Assembly (NCBI GenBank): GCA_963575745.1
Contig: CAUYUJ010015717.1
Coordinates: forward strand, 119,687 to 183,686
DNA length: 64,000 nt
Direction: 5' to 3'
DNA from: Prorocentrum cordatum
Taxonomy: Eukaryota > Sar > Dinophyceae > Prorocentrales > Prorocentraceae
Of this stretch, positions 57,823 through 64,000 are shown piece after piece; the stretch's first letter is position 1, and each line of letters begins with the position of its first letter. Position numbers and translations under genes: made by a program. The notes under the pieces are model-generated. The model did no database searches and was not told the origin of the DNA. It was given only the letters and a program-made list of their open reading frames with translations.

Positions 57823-58814
57823 CGCTGGCGCCTGGCGCCCGCGCCCGGCGCAAACAGAAGCCCGCGGCCCTGAAAGAGGAGCGCAGGCGGCGACAGACGG
57901 CTGGGGCGGCAGCAACAGGAGCAGCAGTGGGAGCGGGCTCCACGGGTGCCCGAGATCCGACACGGTGAAGAGCGTCTCGCCAGCCTTCACGCCCATGTCA
58001 TCCAGACATACCTGCGAATCTCGGGGCCAGAATGCCGCCAGGGCCACAGGTGCGAGATGTCGGAGGGGGGTCCCCGCTCGAGCGGGAGCCCACCCGCAGT
58101 ACCTGGTCTCACACAACTTGCACCGATACCTACTGCGCCTTCACCCCTTCACCGCCTTGCCCATGCCCACCTCGTCCTCTTCCCTGTAAGTTTGAGCGTG
58201 TGGTGTCCTCACTCGGAAACTGGAACGTATACATTACCAGTGGCGGGCTGTTTCTTGAATCCCAGGACTTTTTGAGGGTCGGGGACGACGCTGGGGTGGT
58301 GTTGTGTATACTTTTTTCCCCGATGTCCCGGGAAAACAACGAAAAATGTATACACCAGGATCCCGTATACACCAGAATCCGCGTTCCTGTGCGAATTTCA
58401 GCGCAGGGTCGGGAAAAGCGTCGGTGTATAGAGTTCTTTTCCATACTTACATCAAAGAAGTCGCAAAAGGAACTCGTCAGCGTCGTCACGCGGCATATCT
58501 CGAGCCGGATCGGTGCGTGAGCGCCGCCCAGGTGGCCCGCGAGGCAGGAGGAGCAGAGCAGAGCAGCGGAGCACGTGCAGCAGGACGGCCTCGGGCCCGG
58601 TGCGACCCAGCCTGGCCCAATCGCTCGAGCCACGCCTCTGCGCCAGGCAGATCCGTGTGGCCCCGTTCTGGCCGCCGCCCACGGGTTCCGTGGCTGCCTG
58701 CGCGGGCTCCTCTCCGCAGCCATTCTGTCCCAGGATCTCCCAGGGGCCGCGGGAGTTTGGCGAGCCAGAAAGTTTCGGTTGCGCGGCGCGTGCCGTAGGG
58801 GCGCCTGGACCATC
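57823..58814. other. Upstream region of RPL15, with GTATAC cluster
   Basis: No second gene was recognised. GTATAC occurs at 58,227, 58,306, 58,348 and 58,365, two of them in an imperfect inverted repeat (58,302-58,355). Immediately before the RPL15 ATG, GTGCCGTAG|GGGCGCC offers an AG that could receive the spliced leader, giving a 5'UTR of about 16 nt; the pyrimidine tract is poor. Confidence 0.4.
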
Positions 58815-59429
58815 ATGGGCGCATACAAGTACCTCGAGGAGCTCTGGCGCAAGAAGCAGTCGGATGTCATGCGCTTCCTGGCGCGCCTGAGGACGTGGGA
58901 GTTCCGCCAGCTCCCCGCCCTGCACCGCTGCTCGCGGCCGAGCCGCCCGGACAAGGCTCGCAGGTTGGGCTACAAGGCGAAGCAGGGCGTGCTCGTGTAC
59001 CGGGTCAGGGTCAAGCGCGGGGACCGCAAGAAGCGCGTGGCGAAGGGCATCGTCTACGGCAAGCCGACGAACCAGGGCGTCAAGCACTGGAAGACGGTGC
59101 GCAACCTGCGCAGCATCGCCGAGGAACGGGCGGGCCGCAAGCTCTCGAGCCTGCGGGTGCTGAACTCCTACTGGGTCGCGCAGGACTCCACGTACAAGTG
59201 GTTCGAGGTCGTCATGGTCGACCCCATGCACAAGTGCGTGCGCGACGACCCCCGCCTCAACTGGATCTGCAAGGCCGTGATGAAGCACCGCGAGCTGCGC
59301 GGACTGACCGCGGCGGGCCGCAAGGCCCGCGGCCTGCTCAAGAAGGGAAAGCGCGCCAGCAAGCTGCGCCCGTCGTACAAGGGCCACTACAAGAAGACCA
59401 ACAAGATGCGCCTGAGGCGGTGGCGCTAG
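58815..59429 (+). CDS. RPL15: 60S ribosomal protein L15 (eL15)
   Basis: 204 codons, the usual length for eukaryotic eL15. It starts at ATG 58,815 with [17 protein letters not shown], matching the conserved N-terminus, so I reject the 80 extra upstream codons of the open frame. Conserved blocks include [37 protein letters not shown] and HREMRGLT-like [13 protein letters not shown]. The basic C-terminus ends MRLRRWR. It is a structural component of the large ribosomal subunit that contacts 28S rRNA. There is no intron, frameshift or stop. G+C-rich third positions, as elsewhere in the window, create long antisense frames (for example 59,705-58,452) that I regard as shadows. No second copy is nearby, although dinoflagellate housekeeping genes often occur in tandem. 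Confidence 0.97.
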   Translation: MGAYKYLEELWRKKQSDVMRFLARLRTWEFRQLPALHRCSRPSRPDKARRLGYKAKQGVLVYRVRVKRGDRKKRVAKGIVYGKPTNQGVKHWKTVRNLRSIAEERAGRKLSSLRVLNSYWVAQDSTYKWFEVVMVDPMHKCVRDDPRLNWICKAVMKHRELRGLTAAGRKARGLLKKGKRASKLRPSYKGHYKKTNKMRLRRWR

Positions 59430-59559
59430 GAGGCGAGCCCCGTCGTGTCGTCGAACAAAAATTTCCCGAATCATCATGAGGAATACGTTATGAGGATTAT
59501 GCCGTTGACATATATGACGTGGCGGTAAGCAAGTGTGTCCCTGATTTGGACACGTTATC

Positions 59560-60030
59560 TGGGTCCCGTCTTGACCTGGCCAGTCTCCCAGACGATCCAA
59601 GATGGCCTCCAAGACAGCCAATACGGTCCTACATGGCTTCTTAGATGGCCAAGATGGCCTCCAAGACTGCCAAGATGCCTCGGTATATATTGCAAGTCGG
59701 CCCACAACGGCCCGAAGGTGGCTCCCGCGCCCCCAAGACAGCCCCAGATGCCCCCAAGGAGGCCTTCGCTAGCCTCAAGAGGACACTACAAGGGCTCCGA
59801 CAAGGCAAACACCATCAAACTCCTTCAGGTGTACAGTGATTTACACCGATTCGCCTGTCTAGGATTCAGAATTTCCACAACGGCCCAAGAGACCCCCAAG
59901 ATCGCTGCAAGATAGCCTGAAAGAGCCCAAAGACTGCTCCAGAACAGCCCCAAGACAGCCCAAAAGTCCCAAGAGGGCCCGAAGTCGGCTCAAGCGAGTT
60001 CCAAGAGAGTCCCAAGACGGCCTCATATGG
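59560..60030 (-). repeat. 15-bp periodic degenerate block, reverse orientation
   Basis: CAAGATGGCCTCCAAGACAG-type units with inserts at 59,675-59,700 (GGTATATATTGCAAG) and 59,828-59,880 (GTACAGTGATTTACACCG, an inverted GTNNA...TTTACAC motif). Confidence 0.7.
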
Positions 60031-60659
60031 GTTCAAGTGCACGTAAATCTCATGTGAGAGCTAGATTTTGACGAGGGACGTACCTATACGGCCACCCTTC
60101 GGGTGACAAGGAGGTTTGGGGTAAAAGAACCAAGTGAGGACAATTGCGATGATACACCGACGGGACACCACGGTGGGACGCCCCCTGCCACCGCCGGCGG
60201 ACACCGACGGGACACGGACGGGACACCACGGCGGGACACCACGGCGGGACAACCCCGGTCACGCTGGCCCACCGGAGGGCGAACCCGAAATCGAAACCGA
60301 TTTCTTTGTGGGGGGGCTCTCCGTTCCACTGCGATCTCCCCCCCTCAACTTCCGATTCCATTTGTGAATGTTGGAGATCTCGTATTGCACGGATAGGCAT
60401 CGTCAGGAGCTACCAGGCGAGAGCCATATTTGAAAAGCACCTGCCCTCCATCCGTTTAGTTGCTACAGTCGTTTGAAATGGACGTGTGCGTCGCCAAAGC
60501 GAGAGCAATCCCATCATAGTCTGCGCAGTTGTTCGAAACATTTAATAGGAATCTATATATATATATATACACACATATAACGGCGCACCGGGTCCGGGGG
60601 CCCGGGGCCGGGACCTCGACCGCAAATGTGGGCTCCGGGGCTCATTTTCCCTGTGAAGG
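60031..60659. other. Spacer with GGGACACCACGGC tandem units
   Basis: 60,160-60,260 iterates GGGACACCACGGCGGGACAC-type units. 60,410-60,475 holds a single diverged unit of the 30.4-kb tandem repeat. 60,555-60,575 is (TA)n. No gene. Confidence 0.6.
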
Positions 60660-61090
60660 TCGTTCTTAGACGCCTAACATGGCCTCGAAGACACTTTCAG
60701 AAGTCCCCAAGACATTCCAAGCGACACCAAATAGGGCCCCCAATACAGTTTCAAGCGGCCAAAATAGCTTCATTCTCTTTGTAAACCATACATTTTTAAC
60801 ACATTGCTTTTTTTCGCTGTCGGTACGGCTCACGAAGGGTCCAAGACGTTCGCAAACGTGGGCTCCGGGGATCTCGGGGAGCCCGAAAGCCTCACAGAAG
60901 ACTGCGAGAAGGCGCCAAGGAAACACCAAGAAACTCCCAAACAGACCCAGGGCGTCCGAAAATCGCTGCCAGACGCCCAACATGGTCTCCAAGATTAGCT
61001 TCCGAAGCCTCCAAGACACCCCAGGCGACCTCCAACAGGGCTCTAAAGAGAGCCGCAAGGAGCCAACATCGTTTCATTCCTGTGGGAAAA
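60660..61090 (-). repeat. 15-bp periodic degenerate block with two A+T-rich cores, reverse orientation
   Basis: CTCCAAGACACCCCAGGCG-type units. The cores at 60,761-60,799 and 61,067-61,103 are reverse complements of the AAAAATGTATGTTT-type insert seen at 50,114 and 56,839. Confidence 0.75.
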
Positions 61091-61170
61091 CGTATATTTA
61101 TCGTATGTTCGCCTGTTGGGCTGTCATCGCGTAGAAGTTCCCATGACGGCCTAGGAGGCTCCCAGAAGAC

Positions 61171-61504
61171 ATCGGTCACGCGAAAGAGCTCTCGCGTGAC
61201 CGACCTTAGGCCTCTCTTTCGCTCAACTCGGGGGCCCAAGACTCGCCCAAGAAGGCCCCAAGAGGGCCCCGAGAGCGCCCCAAGAGAGTTCCGAGGTGGC
61301 CCGAACAGTTGTCACGCGACAGAGCGCCCGCGTCACCGACCTAGGGCCCCTCTTCCCACCATCTTGGAGTCCCAGTGGGAACCCAGACTGCACCCGAGAG
61401 GGCCATATCAATGCCCCAGGCGAAGCGCCTGAGAACGTCCCAGGTTGGCTTACGTGGCTTCCGAACTTCCGATATCTTTCCAAGATGGATACTTCCTTCA
61501 CTGA
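61171..61504 (+). repeat. Direct repeat of about 335-345 bp, copy 1
   Basis: Repeated at 62,176-62,520 with about 95% identity by eye and one 11-bp indel near 61,405. It starts with a palindrome (see below) and ends CCAAGATGGATACTTCC. Confidence 0.9.
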
Positions 61505-62343
61505 CCCCTTTTTCGGCAATCTTGGAGCGCCGATGCGAGCCAAAGGTGGCCCCATCAGGGCCTGCGAGAGAGTCCCAAAGGGGTTCAAGAGGACCCCAAG
61601 ACCGTCCCAACATCGGTCACGCGAAAGAGCGCTCGCGTGAACGAGCTTGGGCCAATTTAGCAGGGGGTTTTAAACGCGATCCCAAGAGCGGTCACGCGAA
61701 AGAGCTCCCGCGTGACCGAGCTTTGGTTGTTTTGTCGGCCATCTTGGAGCTCCAGTAGGGGACAGAAATGGCCCCAAGAGGGTCTTGATGTGGGCCCGAT
61801 TAAGACTCCAAGAGAGATCCACGAGTGCCCAACATAGATCACGCGATAGAGAGCTCGCGTGACCGGCCATGGGCTCTCTTTCGGCAGTCCTCGAGATTCA
61901 AGACAAGCCCAAGATGGCCCCGAGAAGGCCCCAAGAACGCCCCAAGAGGGTTCCAAGAAGTCTTCATCATCGGTCACGCGAGAGAGCGCTCGCGCGACCG
62001 ATCTTGGGCCGCATTTTCTGTCATCTTGGAATCCCAGTGGGAGCGAGACATTGCCCTAAGAGGGTCTCGAGAGGGCCAGGGGCCCTAAAAGAGCCCCAAG
62101 AGGTCACCAAGAACACCCAACAGGGTCTCCAGGAGGCCTTCCTTTGCCCCCACGAGGGCTCCAATAATGGCCAACATCGGTCACGCGAAAGAGCTTTCGC
62201 GTGACCGACCTTGGGCCTCTCTTTCGCTCACCTCGGGGGCCCGAGACTCGCCCAAGAAGGCCCCAAGAGGGCCCCGAGAGCGCCCCAAGAGAGTTCCGAG
62301 GTGGCCCGGACAGTTGTCACGCGACAGAGCGCCCGCGTCACCG
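61173..62343. repeat. Eight copies of a 30-bp palindromic motif
   Basis: The motif CGGTCACGCGA-N8-TCGCGTGACCG is perfect at 61,173-61,202. Related copies are at 61,311-61,339, 61,614-61,643, 61,689-61,718, 61,836-61,865, 61,971-62,000, 62,178-62,207 and 62,316-62,343. The eight-base centre is usually AAGAGCNC. The arms are the most conserved sequence in the block, and spacing varies from about 75 to 300 bp. The DNA between is the 15-bp periodic family in reverse orientation. Confidence 0.9.
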
Positions 62344-62520
62344 ACCTAGGGCCCCTCTTCCTGCCATCTTGGAGTCCCCGTGGGGACCCAGACTGCACCC
62401 AAGAGGGCCTCGATGGGGCCACATCAATGCCCCAGGCGAAGCGCCTGAGAACGTCCCAGGTCGGCTTACATGGCTTCCGAACTTCCGATATCTTTCCAAG
62501 ATGGATACTTCCTTCACTGA
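62176..62520 (+). repeat. Direct repeat of about 335-345 bp, copy 2
   Basis: Second copy of 61,171-61,504, offset about 1,005 bp, including its two palindromes. Confidence 0.9.
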
Positions 62521-62576
62521 GCAGGTCCACGCTGCGTCTCCGAGCTGGGGGTGACAGGATGTTTCCAGCGAGGGGA

Positions 62577-62760
62577 GGAGGACGAGGAGGAGGAGAAGGA
62601 GGAGGAGAAGAAGGAGAAGGAGGAGGAGGAGGAGGAGGAGGAGGAGGAGGACGACGAAGAGCACGCGGAGGAGGAGGAGGAGGAGGAGGAGGAGGAGGAG
62701 CAGGAGCAGGAGCAGGAGCATGAGGAGACCGAGCAGGGACGACGACGAGGACGAGAATGA
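62577..62760 (+). repeat. GAG/GGA purine tract
   Basis: About 180 bp almost purely purine on the plus strand (GAGGAGGAGG, then GAGCAGGAGCAGG). Such tracts can form triplex DNA. The Glu-rich frame is an artefact. Confidence 0.95.
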
Positions 62761-62889
62761 AGGGGGGGGGGCTAGAACCTAAGCGCGCGCTTCCAAGAGC
62801 CCCCAGGAGGCGCCGATAGGCTCCCCAGAGGCCCCAAGAGGCTCCCCAAAACATTCCGAGACGCACCTCCCAAGAGGCTCCCCAAGAAG

Positions 62890-62904
62890 CTCATAACTTG
62901 GTTC
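62890..62904 (+). repeat. Target-site duplication, left copy
   Basis: CTCATAACTTGGTTC, immediately 5' of the SL sequence; its partner is 63,811-63,825. Confidence 0.92.
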
Positions 62905-62925
62905 CCGTAGCCAGTTTGGCTCAAG
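62905..62925 (+). other. Genomically encoded spliced-leader copy (SL relic)
   Basis: CCGTAGCCAG then TTTGGCTCAAG: 20 of the last 21 bases of the 22-nt dinoflagellate SL, with one T-to-G change at the tenth base. Nothing is missing except the variable first base, so the parental transcript was copied to its 5' end. The AG inside CCGTAG could act as a new trans-splice acceptor if this copy is transcribed. Confidence 0.95.
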
Positions 62926-62978
62926 GCTCACGGAGGTGGGCGAGCAAAGGGCCGCTGCCTGTGCGGGCGCCTGCCGCC

Positions 62979-63596
62979 ATGGGCCATCCCGCCCCGGCGT
63001 GCTGCGTCTGCCTTGCCACATCCGTACTGGCGCAGGGGGTATACTTGGGCCTCATTGTGCTGTGCTTCGTCATCAACGTCTTGCTGTTCATCGCGGGGAA
63101 TGCCGAACAGGATGATGAAGGGATGGGTGATGGAGAGGCCGCGACCTATCTCATCCTGGGGAGCGCGGCTGGCTATATCATCCTCGTGACCGCCATCGTC
63201 ATGTCTGCGTCCCGGATCTGCGCGCCGTGTTGCTGCGAGGGACTCGAGAAAGTGGGCCAATGTTGTCCGTGCAATTGCTTCCTGCACCTGGACACGCCGC
63301 TCTACGTAATGGTTGGACTAGGTGTAGTCATGAACGCCGTCACGTTAGTTGTGGATACAGGTGGTGATCCTAGAGTCTTTCGCCTGGTGAGGCTGGTTCA
63401 CCCGGCTCTGAGCATCGCCGCGATCGTCTGCGCCACCGTCAACTTGTGTGTCATGGCGCGCTTGTGCTGCCAAAGCTGCTTGCCCGAGATCCAGTCGGCC
63501 AGCGCGCGGCTGCCCCAGGTCGCCATCGGCCAGCCCGTTGTCGGCCAGCCTGTTGTGGGCCAGCCCGCCCCTGGCGAATCCTCCAAGCCGTCATGA
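62979..63596 (+). CDS. Four-helix Cys-rich membrane protein, retrogene copy
   Basis: 205 codons from ATG 62,979, which sits in an ideal GCCGCCATGG context 53 nt after the SL; an in-frame upstream ATG at 62,898 lies inside the target duplication and is rejected. The protein has a Cys-rich start (CCVC) and four predicted membrane helices: around GLIVLCFVINVLLF, YLILGSAAGYIILVTAIVM, YVMVGLGVVMNAVTLVV and LSIAAIVCATVNLCVM. A Cys cluster CAPCCCEG...CCPCNC lies between helices 2 and 3. The C-terminus has a repeated GQPVV motif. The layout suggests an integral membrane protein with cytosolic Cys clusters, perhaps palmitoylated. I do not recognise the family. The ORF is intact, so the copy may be functional if it captured a promoter. 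Confidence 0.85.
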   Translation: MGHPAPACCVCLATSVLAQGVYLGLIVLCFVINVLLFIAGNAEQDDEGMGDGEAATYLILGSAAGYIILVTAIVMSASRICAPCCCEGLEKVGQCCPCNCFLHLDTPLYVMVGLGVVMNAVTLVVDTGGDPRVFRLVRLVHPALSIAAIVCATVNLCVMARLCCQSCLPEIQSASARLPQVAIGQPVVGQPVVGQPAPGESSKPS

Positions 63597-63801
63597 TCCG
63601 TTTGCCTCGAATGCCCAGGCGTTGTCATGTTTTTCCTGCGCCTGTTGTGCTCCGCCAGCGCGCTCCCAATACGGAGGCAGATTGAAAGCGTTGCTCAGTG
63701 CCGCAGGGCGTTTCAAACTATGTGCTTTCGGCGTCTGGCGCGTTCGCGGCGGCGGGCTCTGGGCCTCTGGAGCCTGGACCACCCCCCAGAGTGTCCAAGC
63801 G

Positions 63802-63810
63802 AAAAAAAAA
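63802..63810 (+). other. Poly(A) remnant of the retrogene
   Basis: Nine A between the 3'UTR and the right target-site copy. The 3'UTR is about 205 nt (63,597-63,801). Confidence 0.88.
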
Positions 63811-63825
63811 CTCATAATTTGGTTC
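63811..63825 (+). repeat. Target-site duplication, right copy
   Basis: CTCATAATTTGGTTC, 14 of 15 identical to the left copy. The remaining 63,826-64,000 has no recognised gene. Confidence 0.92.
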
Positions 63826-64000
63826 TTATGCGCCGGCGAGAAAGGCATCCAAGATGCTACGCGAACCTGATCTCTGGAGCTAGGTGGATCTTCTGGTGGG
63901 CCAAGCCAAACCCGCGTCAGGGGTGTCGACTCCAGGTAAATCGAATGCGAACATTGCCGGGGGCCGTCGGTTGAAGCCCCTATTCGGCGCGACCCGTTCG

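Larger units (their letters stand above)
62890..63825 (+). mobile_element. Complete retrogene insertion: target duplication, SL, mRNA copy, A-tail, target duplication
   Basis: CTCATAACTTGGTTC (62,890-62,904) and CTCATAATTTGGTTC (63,811-63,825) are 15-bp direct repeats with one mismatch. The first is followed at once by the spliced leader (62,905-62,925); the second is preceded by nine A (63,802-63,810). Everything between is a full-length, intron-free, trans-spliced, polyadenylated mRNA copied back into the genome, the hallmark of LINE-machinery retroposition. The flanking DNA is the 15-bp periodic type (CCCAAGAGGCTCCCC), i.e. insertion into repeat DNA. One mismatch in the duplication suggests a fairly recent event. 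Confidence 0.93.

Noticed and set aside
58452-59705. 417-codon antisense frame over RPL15
   Set aside because: It is the complement of a GC-rich ribosomal gene; third-position G/C bias keeps stops away. No independent signal.
59990-60000. GGCTCAAG word as an SL relic
   Set aside because: Only eight bases match, and it lies in 15-bp periodic DNA where CAAG is common.
61173-62343. CRISPR array or bacterial repetitive palindromes
   Set aside because: Spacing is irregular, the spacers are related repeat DNA, and the context is eukaryotic.

Overview
This window is nuclear DNA from a dinoflagellate. The clearest sign is at 62,905-62,925: a 20-of-21 match to the dinoflagellate trans-spliced leader (SL), lying directly upstream of an intronless gene. 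Other signs are very high G+C, a eukaryotic 60S ribosomal protein L15 gene without introns, sparse genes in a sea of repeats, and retroelement families of the kinds I associate with dinoflagellates. These include tyrosine-recombinase (DIRS-like) elements carrying a cytosine-methyltransferase domain. A Prorocentrum-type genome would fit, but the genus is a guess.

Only two ordinary host genes look intact. RPL15 (58,815-59,429, +) is complete at 204 codons. A four-helix membrane protein (62,979-63,596, +) sits in a textbook retrogene: a 15-bp target-site duplication, the near-complete SL, the 5'UTR, the ORF, the 3'UTR, an A9 tail, then the second target-site copy. A Gly/Tyr-rich terminal exon (57,711-57,822) and a membrane-segment exon are tentative.

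Most of the coding-like sequence is retroelement. Element B (about 2,436-5,630) has RNase H, a C5-methyltransferase-like domain, a truncated tyrosine-recombinase N-terminus and 210-bp direct repeats. Element A (16,451-22,670) is a longer relative with a gag-like ORF1, RT, RNase H, tyrosine recombinase, methyltransferase and interleaved split repeats. A non-LTR (LINE) RT relic lies at 34,540-37,730. A LINE-type RNase H/zinc-knuckle fragment is tandemly duplicated at 38,707-42,986. A Ty1/copia relic fills about 51,000-53,560. All are broken by stops or frameshifts except the 596-codon ORF of element B.

The rest is structured repeat DNA: two 90-bp minisatellite arrays sharing a leader (765-2,275 and 39,404-40,590); an 11-bp AGCT-rich satellite (6,450-8,640); at least six copies of a modular dispersed repeat bounded by CAA/CAT-type trinucleotide runs (5.7-13.6 kb and 32.6-33.3 kb), two of them carrying 21-bp arrays and one a small TIR transposon; a large inverted structure (14,085-15,345); many blocks of degenerate 15-bp periodicity; eight copies of a 30-bp palindrome (61.17-62.34 kb); two foldback elements; and long trinucleotide arrays. 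Many long reading frames here are by-products of repeats whose period is a multiple of three.
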